Assembly: GCA_027563935.2 (NCBI GenBank) | Contig: CM050446.2 | Location: forward strand, 123,210,499-123,274,498 | Length of the DNA: 64,000 nt | Direction: 5' to 3' | From: Costus lasius | Lineage: Eukaryota; Streptophyta; Magnoliopsida; Zingiberales; Costaceae | Shown here: positions 10,099 to 22,190 of the stretch, one piece after another | Layout of the letters: every line of letters begins with the position of its first letter | Position numbering within the stretch: the stretch's first letter is position 1 | Translations under genes and position numbers: made by a program | The notes under the pieces: generated by a model | Databases searched by the model: none | What the model was told of the DNA's origin: nothing | Seen by the model: only the letters and a program-made list of their open reading frames with translations

Positions 10099-11896
10099 AG
10101 GAGGAGCAGGCGGTTAGGGTTCCCGTTCTTCCTTCCGGTGACACGGAAGAAGAGGACATGGTAAATTAAATTGGACAGCAATAAAAGAGAAGACAAAACA
10201 GAAGCAGCAAGCAGGGGATTGGCAATAGCGACGGCAGCGATCAGCGAAGCTACGTTGTTCTTGCTGCAGCTGATTAGTGTTATTATTTCCTGGTAATTAC
10301 CATGAGAAATTCCACTATTACCCTGCTGTATCAATATGGTTTCTCCACTGAGGACTTTGACGGTGGGGTCTTATTGGGAATTATATATGGATGGAGATAA
10401 TTATCTGAAATTAAAACATTAATATTATTTTAATTTGACGTGACGGTTCACATGCACTAGCAGAGTAGCAGGCTTATTATATAATTTTTTTAATAAAAAT
10501 TATTTATAAATTAAATTTTGTAAACTCCTCGCCAGGTTCGGCGTGGTGGCAATTTAAGTCGTCGCTAGCACTCACGTGGTTGACGGACCTGATCTGAGCT
10601 GGCAGCAGGAACGGAGCATGGATGGACGGATCAGATCTGCCTGGAATAGTGGGAGACTCGTAAAGTTACCTTGGATGACGTGCTCCCAATAAATACTTTG
10701 GAAGGTGTTTTTTTTGTAAAACACGTGTTGCACGCGCAATCGCCGCCGTTTGATTTTTAGTTCAGGATGTATATAATAGGACCATTTTGTTCCTAAAATT
10801 ACCTAAAGCAAAAAAGCAATTTTCTTACCTAATTTTCCTTTTCACTCTGCGTGTGTTTTTCACTTTTCAAGTACTTATATTTTTCTTCTAACGCGTTCTT
10901 TTATTATATTTAAATTTACTCCAAGGCAGTTTGTAAAATTACATCAAACATCTTCTAAACGTTTTTGTGAAATTTATATTTACGTATAAACGTACTATTA
11001 TTTTAATTTACCACCCCGCCCCCGCCCCCTTCCTAAAAAAAATTGTATTGTTTTTCATCGGCAAAACATTAAAATTTATAAGGTTGACCACTCGAATGCA
11101 TCAAAACATATTCAGATAATTTAATGATTTTGTACTTTTTTAAAAAAAAAATGATTTTGTACCTGGCACCAAATACCCAAAGTCCGACTTTTTTCACTGC
11201 ATGATATTCTTAAAGACTAGTCAAATGTTGGAGGCAGTAGCACTCATAAAAGACGGGTGACCATCCAGTAGGCGGGGACGAGGTGGGAACGAGCTGACGG
11301 TGTTTTTATTCTCAAAATTTTAATTTTTTCAAAATTATTATTATTTATAACTTTAAGTTTTATTTAATTTAGTTTAATCTTTTTTTAAAAGACGTCTAGC
11401 TATATATATATATATATATTTCTTTAATTTAATTTAGACGGGCTTCGGTTAAACTCCAGATCTTGTTAAACATTAAGTACATGTATGATGTCTTCCATAA
11501 TGAAAAATCAATTAGTACCTGGAGGCCACCAATAACTTAAGGCAATGGAAAACAATAAATAAACCGTAAATTATGTGGCCAACAAACGGGAAAAGCAACA
11601 AGCCTATTTAAATGTCCATAATCTGTAATTACAACATGAAGCATGCTGAAAAAAACCCCGTCACCACGCTGTCAAGAGTACGTTGAGATTATACGGTTTT
11701 TTTAGCCAACTGGGGAAGACTTCTAATATCACTTCAAAATTTGCACGCTCAAAGCCTTCGCTAGCACAAGCAAATTATCGGATGTAATTCGCTCAAAGAT
11801 ACGGTCATTGCCAGTAGCCGATGTGATCAATTGCTCAAGCACCTCTGTACACAGCTATGTGACTCATCCAGTAGAAGGAAAATAAAAGCTTTTGCT
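10099..11896. other. Intergenic region between GT47 (promoter side) and ELP1 (3' side)
   Basis: The first ~240 bases are likely the GT47 5' UTR and core promoter. The remainder is AT-rich with no recognised gene. A short (TA)n run lies at 11401-11420. The ELP1 3' UTR should occupy part of 11650-11896. Confidence 0.6.
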
Positions 11897-14800
11897 TCAC
11901 GATGTCTTTACTGGCAATGGTGGCAACAGAACTTCTGCTATTGGTGGCAAGGCCTTCACATATGGGACTTTTAATCTTTTCATGTAATTTTCCAAGGTAT
12001 GATTATCTTCATCTATCGTATCATTTGACATTGTATCTTCAGCGAGTTTTACAGCTGCCAGCTGAGATATTTGATAGGCATCTGCAGCAGATTGAAGCTT
12101 ACTTGCAATTTCTTCCTTCCCCAGAATGATAAGAGTAATGACAAGAGACTGGAGTTCACGTTTGGCAGAGTCGGTAAACGACATTGTCTTCAAATGCTCC
12201 ACTAGTGCCAGCTCTTCGCCAGGGCTATGCAACAATAAATATGAAAAAAATATATAAATAAAATGCCAACACATGAAAGTAAACAAACAATACATTTTTT
12301 TCATTACCCAGTATGAAGAATTGATCTGCATCTAGGATAATGGTCAAAGAAATATTCAGAAATTCAAAAGAAAATTTTGTAAACTGGCACCTTCCAGGAC
12401 GGATTTTTCCCCCTCTATGCCTTTGACGTCTCAGTCCACGAGCCTTGCTAGCTTTGCTTGAGCTGATGGAGGAACATGAATCCTTTCTGTAAATGTTCAA
12501 AAATGTTTAGTTTAACTATCAGACATGCCATGCCAAATTTATTGAAACGTAAAATAAGAAACATGCTAAAAACAAGCAGATATTACGGAGAATCATGTAG
12601 CAGAACTAGAATTTCTTCCTTACATTTTACAAAAAGCTATTAAATCCAAAAATTTAGTAAAATGTTCTATTCTTTTTCCATTTGAAAGACAGAATCACAC
12701 TCCTGCAAGTTCTGCAACTTCACCCAGGATAAGGCAAGGGTGTCTTATCTTTAATACAAAGAACTAGAGAAAAGAAAGGCTTGGGTTAAATAACAAATGT
12801 CCTTTCGATGAATGGATACTGAAAATACACATGTACCCTTAAAGAAACTTATGCATGATGTCATTCAATCATATGGATGTTTCTGTGACTGATAATCAGT
12901 CCAAACAAACAAAACATCTATCTTCTTATAGTAACAATAATAGTAAACAGAAAAGCACAAGGAGCATGAAGTAGTTTAGTTTGAAATGTATACCCTGAGG
13001 CATATGCGCTCATGTCACTGAAGGTGCTGCTGCTTTCTGAAACAGTATCGTAATCAGCATCACTCGCCAATCTATCCTCTGACTGCAGTTTAGCAGCTAA
13101 TACTATTCTTCTCTGACGCACAGCAAGGTAGCGAGCAGAGTATTTTCCCACTTTCTCTAACCCTTCATTGTACTCAGAGGTTAATGCAACTGCACATTCT
13201 AAGCATGCATCTCTCAAAGGAGTGACCAATTCAAGATCTTCTTGCATATAAGCAATTCTAAGAGCCTCTTCCCACTCTCGAGCCATAATTAAATAATCAA
13301 CTGTTCTAGTAACATCCTTCAAATACTCAAGCGCAATTTTAGCAGCCTCAGTTGGCTTCCCAAGTGCTTGCATTTCTTCACAGAGGTCATTTGCTAGAAG
13401 AAGAATTTCCTTCTTTTCTGTTTGAAGGAGACCAGCGACTGTAAATACACCCTTCCAGTCACCACAAGCTCGATATGCTCTTAGAGCTTTCTGAAGTGAT
13501 GAACAACATAAATAGATTCTGGCAGCTTCTTCAAAGCATTTTTCTGCACAAAGATGGTCGCCCCATGCTTCTAGGATCTGTGATCTCTTGGCACGATCAG
13601 AGAATAACTGAAGGCCAAGTGGAAAAAGTTCAGGATTATTCTTCAGGAGGTTCATGCAATCTTCGTAGTGATCTTCACCTGCTGAGACAATATGTTTTAG
13701 GGCACTTTCATACCTATGCAGTCTTAGATCAATTGTATATCTCATAACAGACGGAGGCAATCCCTCGAGTCCTTTGAGATACGGAAGAAACTCCTTGGGA
13801 TCCTTTTGGGAATGTAATGCCACTATAGCAGCAAGATTAAGATCATACAAGCCAAGAGCAGCTTCATATACGGCCTCAGGGTCTGTCAACCATAGTAGGT
13901 GCTTTAGAGATTCTTCAGATGAAGGGTATAACCTTCTCTGAGCATCATCAGTGGCCAATAATTCCAGATCACGTATTACTTTTATTCTATTCAGCGCTTC
14001 CTCCAAAGCTGGAGGTTCGCTCCGCACTAAAGTGGTCAATATACACAGCTCTCTTGCTGAACTTTCTGGTATTTGTTCCTCAAGCGCTCTCCGCACAGCG
14101 GACAGAACACCAGAAACCTTACTTTCTATAGAAAAACCTTGTAAAGTTTCAGCATGTTCAGTTGATGTCTCAGTCACAGAAGGCAGAGAGATATAGGCCT
14201 TGTACAGAGTATCAATCACATTCTCATTCTTAATCGAAGAAACAAATTCCGTTATATGGCCAAGATGATCCACTTGACGAACGAACTCTTTGGCTGATTT
14301 AACAAAAACCTTCCAGCCATAGTAATCAACAATAAAATTGAAATCTATCCTATGCCTCCTCACTAGAATCATTGCATCCTTAAAACGCCTTTGAACTAAA
14401 GCATTAATAATTGACACAAGAACCATTTTTCTGGGATATATACATTCTAAGCTACCACGAGTGGTTTGTAATAGGACTGCTGCAGCATCCCCGTGAATTA
14501 CACCAATTAACTTTGCCCCTCTTTCCCAAATTTGCATCAAAGCTTTATTTGCTGTTGCATGGTCACTAGAACTACTGTAAAAGTCAAGTTCTCTTTCTGG
14601 ATTTCCATGTAAAACATCATCCATGTCGACAATAATTAGCATATCCTGTTTGGTAATGAGAAGCAAGTGGGTGACCACTTGCTCATAAGCTCCAACACTG
14701 GCAGAATAAAATGAGAAACTACTGCAGTTTTTGCATAATATTTTCCTTCCCAGATGCAGCCTACCATTGTCATCGAGCCCAAAAACCAAGTCTCTCAAAA

Positions 14801-17522
14801 TGCCATTATCATGAACAAGTACAGTTTTCATCACAGGGCATGAAGATGAAAACCCATGCTCAGTTTTAGAATCATGGATAAGTGTTCGTCCATGTGTCAT
14901 CATACTAGAAGAATGATACTCAATAATAGATCCTCCATGAATCTGAATAAAGGCTGAACATCTTTTCGTGAGACAGGGAGCAATAGCAATAATAGGTTTT
15001 TCTAAAGATAATCCCTTTGAGACTTTTGCATGCCAACCCGAACAAGTCACTGATTCAGACTCCGAATTTTCACAACACACAAGCTCAATCTCGTGCAGAA
15101 AATAACTATGAGAATGCTTTTGCTTTTGAGCAATAACATTATTCCCTAGTGATGCTAAGAAATTACAAGATCCTACAGAAGATACACCTAGCAAAATATG
15201 TGAATCCAGCCAAGTTAGTTGTATAAAAGTCTCCATTACTAAATCACCATCACACACTTCTATATCAAATACTTTGCCTTCAAATTGATCCCAAATATGA
15301 ATACTTGGAAGTTCTGCTACACTCAAACTTCCACTTGATAAAAATGCAGCAATATAGTTCTTTGAGCTCTTAGAAAAGAAGGAAATATCTCGAACAGCAC
15401 TAGAAAACTTCAGGTCAAAGAGAGACATAGGAGGTGGCATGAGAGAAAGTGAAAGAGGAGTTACTAGTACATTGGAATTATCAATAACCAATGATACTGA
15501 TGGCTCTGTAACTGCACTTACCCAGAGAAAGTTGTAATCTACAATATTTCCACTTGAAGACCAGCTAATCAGATGCAATGGTTTTACTGGATCCCAGATG
15601 AATCTTACACCTTTCTTTCTATATCTTATATCTTGCTTTAAGTACCAATGGTTGTTGCTGAAGGACCAGATTTTGATAGAATTGTACTCATCACCAACAA
15701 CAGAAGCAGCAATAAGTTCTGAATTACAATTCCATTTTAATATTTCAACCATTGACTCCACTGGCTCATCAATAGAAAAAGAGCCCCTATCCAATCCATT
15801 TTTCTCAAAAAGCAATATCAAAGGACATTTGTTTTCGCTTCTTCGGTCGTCTGCAGTTGCTATTTTAGCACCACTTGGCATCCAATCTAAGCATGCTCCA
15901 ATGAACTTCTTGAGCTCTGAGGAAGAATGCAAGACTCCAGATTCTCTATCCCAAATCCTAAGCTTTTGCAAGGAAGAATCACAATTTGTATTGATGGTAG
16001 AATAGTATCTTCCATCACCTCGCCAAGAAATGGAACTCTCAATATGATTGTTATAACAACCATTCATATCACTTATTTCTGCATTCTGGCAAACAACTTA
16101 GTCAGAGTATATGTAGAGAAAAACACAATATGCAGACAGAAGGGATACATGAATATCATCAACAATAAGTTCTAAAGTAGCAGAAATTTCTCTATTGAGA
16201 TCAGGTCAAATATTCCAAGTGCTTTGGCATGGGACACATTCTCCTAACCAAAGAACATTGCTAAGAAATATACTGATCTTTTCAAAAGAATGAAAGATAT
16301 AAAAAGGATAGTGAACTTGAATACTACTACATTCGTAAAGCACATACCAAAGAAAAGGTCAGTTTCCAAATTTTTCTGAAAAATTTACATCATTTAACAA
16401 GTAATATACAAACAATAATCTAGCAATTGCCAACCTTGAGGGATAAATGACACACAGTTGATACTTATTGTAAAATGAGTTACAAAGTTATACCACAATA
16501 CACAAATGAATTTTAAGGACAACATACGCAACTTACATCTGAAAATTGAGAATCAAGTGGAATTTCATATTGTACATCCCAATCATGAGTCATGACTAGC
16601 AACCGCCCAAATCCAGAAGTTATAGCCAGAAGAGCTCCATCTGGACTTGAAGCAAGACTCTTCACTCCACCCTTTACTTCACCAACAACTTCAGTTGTTT
16701 TCACATCAACATTAAATAACAGTAAGAAACCCCTTGAAGATCCAAGAATCAATGCTTCCCTCTCCATTAGATAATCCATTGCAGCAATATAATCACCATG
16801 TTCTAAAGGTAGTGGTTCAAATTCTGAAGGTGAATTCTGAGAACACCACAAACCAAATAAAGGAAGAAAACAGGATAAGTAAGAAGATATGAACATAATA
16901 CAAGCATAATCCTTTTAAATTAGTTTTTAGTCCCTAACCCAATACTATTTCAAGAGATCGAGTATAAAAAGCTTGCATAAAACTTCAAATGTGCTAACAG
17001 AATATACAGAGAGTATAAAAGGAGATTAAAAGAAAGCGCATTTTCTAGGAGCTTGCGGCCAACTTCAGTTAGTGACCTCATATCTATGGATGCTCACGGT
17101 TGTACGGAAGAATGAGCTGCTTGTCAGCATAAGTAAACACCAATACTTGAAGTAAAAGCCAAGCATAAAAAGATGGGCAATTTCTACATAAATGAAGGTA
17201 ACTTGTAAGCAAGTAAACCAGAGAACAGATTATTCAAGAAAATTTCTTTTTTGAATCTGCAACTAAATGGATACAACATGTACAAACATGTAGTATTGGA
17301 AAATTCAAATTTAATTTCCAAAATCAATGCATAAATAAATGGAAGGATCAGTTGATTGCTTACAGACGACAGTGGGAGCTCAACAGTGTATACAACATTA
17401 GCAGAAGAGGCGAAGAAAATCCGATTGTGTTCCAGGTCAAAGGCAGAATGAAGAAGGCTTTCCCCCTCAAACTGTAACTCAAGATCTAGTGAGGACTGCA
17501 AAGAAACCTTCAAATTCTTCAT
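11897..17522 (-). CDS. ELP1: Elongator complex subunit 1 (ELP1/IKAP), five exons, 1324 aa
   Basis: Exons in transcript order: 17522-17364, 16836-16537, 16085-12994, 12486-12391 and 12224-11897, all GT-AG with matching phases, 3975 bases with stop. ELP1 is the scaffold of the Elongator complex, which carries out the first step of wobble-uridine (mcm5/ncm5) modification of tRNAs and supports translation and growth. The N terminus (MKNLKVSLQ) and the WD-type beta-propeller halves (ISWRGDGRYY, LRIWDRESG) occupy about residues 1-720. An alpha-solenoid/TPR region follows (DPKEFLPYLKGLEGLP, YLIMAREWEEALRIAY). A basic tRNA-binding-like stretch lies at about 1195-1213 (KARGLRRQRHRGGKIRPG), then the conserved tail SPGEELALVEHLK. 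Plant ELP1 proteins are about 1320 aa, so this copy is full length. Exon 3 alone is 3.1 kb. The exon 3 acceptor was placed at 16085, since the nearer AG would give a stop codon. Confidence 0.97.
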
Positions 17523-18033
17523 GTTTCAAATGGTCTTCGATCTCTCAATCTAGGGCTGTCATGCACCAATTAGCCTGCTATACTACTAACCAGAAGTCTC
17601 TATGCTCTATATCCTATGAAGCAACCTGAAACCCGAGAAAGGAAACATTAATTAATAAAGATAGCAATATGAAGCATGATAAAGGTAACCAAAAGATATC
17701 ATTTGCATATAAATATGTAAAATGTACTGTATACCATGAAGCATATATATGACAAACAATGACTTGCATCCTACAAAGCATTTTAGTTGTCAGCTCCCAC
17801 AAGGAGCAACTGCCCTCTTAATGGTTCAACAATGATGTGTCCAACACCTAGCAACTCATCGTATTACCCCAATGGAAACTCACTAGCTGCCTTAATTAAC
17901 ACACTATAACCAAATACAGTTGGCAATAGTAGAACCATCACAATATCCCTCTAAAACATGCACAGGCACACAAGCATAAAACATAAATTTCACAATTTAT
18001 AAACAACATCATACAATATCATACTACACTACA
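17523..18033. other. Region upstream of the ELP1 start codon
   Basis: Probable ELP1 5' UTR and/or 5'-UTR intron. A clean TATA box or GC-rich leader is not visible directly upstream of 17522, whereas leader-like sequence on the same strand appears at 20170-20350. An intron in the 5' UTR is therefore possible. Confidence 0.35.
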
Positions 18034-18844
18034 CAATGTTGCCAAAAATGCATTCCTAAATCTTAGAATCTTCCAATCCTATGATCTAGATTAGGCAAAC
18101 AGTTATAGAATAAACATGATCTAAAATGTAGTAGGATCGTATGATCCTATTGATCCGGGTCTTAGGATCGGGTAGGATCTTACATTTCCACCGATCATAC
18201 TCAATCCCAACTTAACTGGTAGAAATTGCTGTTATACGAAAAATCAATAATTTATTAGGCCAAAAACATGATGCAATTTCTCACATTTAATTATCATGAC
18301 ACATTTTCATCAACTTAAACTTTTCTGTCATCTTCAATTATATTTGTCAACTTCAACTATTTATTAAAATAATATTTGTAATCTTTATTTAGCACATTCA
18401 TTATCATTTTTCTTATTTTTATAATTATTACTATGTATATCTTTATCTTCATCATCTTTCATTTCACTGACTTTGTAAATGACTTTCATTGTACATCTTT
18501 GGTGTATCCATCTTCTATATACATGTCTTCATCATTATTACCTCACAACTATTTAATTTCATAATTTTAAACTATACAATACATATATTTGAATAACAGT
18601 ATAAAATATTGGATATATATTATTTAACCTTAGTGCATGATACTAGATAGATATTTATTATTATTTTTATTACTAATTACTCATTAGAATATTCCTCTTA
18701 GGTTTAATTAAATGCATATATTTTTAAAAAAAAATATATTTTATATGATTTGGTAGGATCTTACAACCTTATAATCCAACCCTATGTTCCAATCTTACAA
18801 AGCCTCCTCTATTCCTAGGTAGGATCTAGATCCTGATGACCTTG
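18034..18844 (+). mobile_element. hAT-like nonautonomous element, GATC-rich family (copy 1)
   Basis: About 811 bases starting CAATGTTGCCAAAAATGC and ending (reverse complement) CAAGGTCATCAGGATC. It aligns over its length with the reverse complement of 32395-33200: both have AAAAATGC near the left end, GATCCGGGTCTT in the first third, an AT-rich centre with TTATTATTATT-like tracts, and GATC/AGGATC runs at both ends. No coding capacity is visible. This copy has only a weak 8-bp flank match; the other copy has a better one, which supports the hAT assignment. Confidence 0.75.
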
Positions 18845-20170
18845 ATCCAACACATGCTTATGTAAAATAATTAATAATAGAGTTCAACACATACAAGTTC
18901 TTCATAGCATCAACACATTTGTATGCTTATGTCACATACAAATGTGACATAATGAAATAAAAAGGTTATGCGACAAGTCAAATTAGAAGAAAAGTAAGGT
19001 TTCCAGGTGCATATAAGATCGGTTAGAGAACCCACTCTTGAGCACAATCTACCATCAGTCAACACTCAGACAACTCAAGGCCTAAGTATTTTAGACCATT
19101 GTGCCCTAAGGGAATGACTTGCAGAAATTAAATTGAGCCTTAAATACGAGCTTCTGTATTTAGCAAGAGAGTAACTTGTGTACCAATTGAATATAAGAGC
19201 GGGCAAGTTGCCAGTAAGATCATAAGCACCAGTTATCAGTGAGATCCTAAGGCCAGCATACGAGTATTGTGTGTTCATTCGGAGACCATTAAAGCTATCA
19301 CCATTGCAGCCAGCAACCTAATTTGCAATTTGTTAGCCAAATGCCGTGTCACCATCTTATTACCAATCAACACGAGCTTCCAACCACACATCTTGTAATA
19401 TGTAGGCTCCACTCCATGCCTTTATTCATCTCTATTTTCCTCACAGGAAAATAAACTGTGGTGTCACCTATTATAGAGAAAAGATACCAAACCAGCAGGC
19501 ATCAACCTGATGAAGCTCTGCCATACATAATTTCAGATTACAAGTTCACCAGTCGGACCAATGAGTCCATCAATTGGAGCACATATTTATTAAAAATAAA
19601 ATTTGTACACTATAAAATAATACACAGTAATATCAAAGACATACCTATCGACAATCTAAATATATAAAAAATTTAAAAATAATGAAATGAACTAAGAGAA
19701 AAACCATCATAATCAACTAATACTAATAGAAGTCAAGAATTAAGTAACTTTTTTCTTATTCACCACTACTATAGACTACGGGTCTACCCTCCACAAAACT
19801 CTACAAAAATGAGGAATTAAGTATCTTAGTCTTATTCTGCACAGAAAACAATCACAAAATGTCATACACTCATGAATCATGATTCAGCATCCACGAATGA
19901 AGTTGCAAACTACAAGAGACAACTTGCTAAACATCTCGTAAGAAAATAACAAACTTTATTATCCTTTAAGATGATAGAAATTGAATAAAAAATTAAAAAA
20001 AGCCAAACAAAGCGAGGAATTAATTAATCATTCAAACTACATAGGCAAATTTCTAAAGTCTATTTAATCAGGAAATAAACAGAGCGAGACCTCTGGAATT
20101 GAGCTTCTCCTCTCGGCAGATTGAGTATTCTATTTCCAGAGTTGGCGATCAGTCTGCTATGTAATTAAGG
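18845..20170. other. AT-rich region, no gene recognised
   Basis: Nothing recognisable in six frames. A short inverted-repeat-like stretch lies at 18920-18950 (CACATTTGTATG, then CATACAAATGTG). It may belong to an ELP1 5'-UTR intron. Confidence 0.4.
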
Positions 20171-20350
20171 AGCTGCACAGCCCCGCGCTAAAAATCGAGG
20201 ACTGGCAAACTAGGAATTGGCGTTGATGGATACCGCACACTATTGCAGTCCCGCCAGTTGAGAGAACACTGGAGAACGAGCAGGAACCTTGTGGAGAGAT
20301 CACTGGCTTGCAGCCGAGGAAATGGAGGGGAGAGAGAGAGGGAGAGATAG
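20171..20350 (-). promoter_or_regulatory. Leader-like sequence, possible ELP1 5' UTR exon
   Basis: On the minus strand this reads as a pyrimidine-rich (CTCTCTCT) initiator region followed by a mixed-GC leader, unlike the AT-rich DNA around it. This is a common look for a plant transcription start and 5' UTR. ELP1 is the next gene downstream on this strand, 2.6 kb away, so a long 5'-UTR intron would be needed. Inference only. Confidence 0.3.
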
Positions 20351-21880
20351 AGGGTCAAAGGCAGTGTTGTTACTATCAAAATAATGTAGAATGTTGTGGG
20401 AAGAAGCATTGTAAATGCTATTAAGTAAAACACTGTATGAGAATTAAAATAATAAAATAGACAAATAGCATTCAATAAACAACAAAATAAAATGCCTTTC
20501 CTGATCTTTTTAAATTATGTTTCATCTAGAAATACATCATGTAATAAACCATAATATTAAAATCAAATAGCATTCAATAAACAACAAAATAAAATGCATC
20601 CCAAATTATAAATATGATAACTATTGAAAAGATAAAATAATAAAAGTTGAAATATTAAAGCTAAAAGAATGCGTGGTGTGGTCTGCAAAGCAGGGTATGT
20701 TTGAGAAAAATAAAATAGTATAAAATAAAGCTAATTGTATGAAAATTCTTACGAGGTAAGATTGGACCCTATGGTGAAGCAAATTGTCAGCCTTAGTTTT
20801 ATTGATGAAGAAACCTATATAACAAATACTATGAAAGTTATATTGTGTCAGTTATTTAATTACGCTATTAGTAATTAGTAGGAATAATTATTTAAAGTGG
20901 TTATTGCTACACCATCAATCAGCTGTTTTTTTACCTCAAACTCACGTCAAAATTCAAATTAGGAAACATAAGAAACAGAGCAACCTGAGTAAAAACCAAT
21001 ACTTAATGCATGCCTATATTTACCCAGTTAAAAATAGGCAGCAAGTAAGAAAATCTGTAAAGTTCTGATTAACTTGGAAAGAACAAAGAGACGACAAGTT
21101 TTGCACACGAGAAACAATCATATTTTGTACAAGAATCAAATGTCAATGGGAACAAATATTCATATTGCAAACAAGTAAACCAATGTGCAAACTGAAACAA
21201 ATTACAAAGACCGTAGAATGATACAAATCAGCAACAGATTATTTAATGCTCACAGATCTTCTAGAACCTTATATTTAGGTGTAGAAAATGAGGAAGAAAT
21301 AGGCAACCAACTCTCATGTAAAATTTGAGTTGAAATTTCAGTAACGCTCAAAGCTGTTCAACTCAATATTTAATGGCATTCAAGAAACTAACAGCTCTAT
21401 TTTACCCGCTTCAATAGTCTTTGCACATAAAATTGAGCATATTGATGCTCAGGACGTCTCTCATGTGATAAACAATTCTACATTAGGATTTCTAACAAAG
21501 TTTAGAGGCATATGCGAGAACTGAAGATTTGGTATTGCCAATTACTTAAGAAATCAGCACATGTGAATGACACCAGGAGCTATGGTTAGAATAGTCCACT
21601 GTCTCACCATAAACATTTTCAATGGGAACTTGGCTGAATAGAGAAAAGAATTCTCCTTTGAGGACATGGGACAATGGTTGAAGGTTGGACAATACGAAAC
21701 AAAAAATCTGTTTAACTACCCAAACCCAATCTCAAATTCTAGTAGTCGACCTGACCCAACACAAATGCATGGCAACCACCTGAACATTCAAGTACTTCTT
21801 AAACATGCTATATTGAATAAAAATGTTCAATGTCAGATTGGAAGCTGATAACAAGAAAAATCAAAAATTAAAATTTGTTC
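20351..21880. other. AT-rich intergenic DNA
   Basis: No gene seen. A 37-base direct repeat (AATAGCATTCAATAAACAACAAAATAAAATGC at 20465-20496 and again at 20566-20598) marks a local duplication. Confidence 0.55.
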
Positions 21881-22190
21881 TTGAAATCTCCATTGACAAA
21901 CCTTCGCCTGAACTGGAAAGGAGAATACGAGCGGCAGCGGGTTCTGGAAGCCGAGCTTTTAATGGCGACGACAGGAGAGAAGAAATGGTAAGTACTTCTA
22001 CTGCCCGAGGGATGGCGATGAGTCACCGGCGTCGGGTTCTCGAAGGCGAGCTTGATGGCGACGAGTGCTTGAGACGGTGAGAAGCGGCAAAGAGAAGACG
22101 AGCGGCAGCGGCGATAAGGAGAAGACCAGCGGCGACCACCAGCAACAACGAGGAGTCGGTAGCGCAGTAGGTTTAGGGCTTTTCCCTTTT
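21881..22190 (-). promoter_or_regulatory. GC-rich leader-like block
   Basis: An isolated GC-rich island. On the minus strand it contains AAAAGCCCTAAACCTACTGC followed by CGCCGCTG-rich sequence, the look of a plant 5' UTR exon. No downstream coding exon could be linked to it. It might be a second upstream leader for ELP1, a decayed gene start, or an LTR-like block (compare 5145-5700). Confidence 0.25.

Noticed and set aside
12918..12993. C-terminal extension of the large ELP1 frame past 12994
   Set aside because: Intron sequence after a good GT donor; splicing to 12486 gives the conserved ELP1 tail.
16069..16085. Nearer splice acceptor (AATGCAG) for ELP1 exon 3
   Set aside because: It would bring an in-frame stop right after the junction; the upstream AG at 16086-16087 keeps frame.
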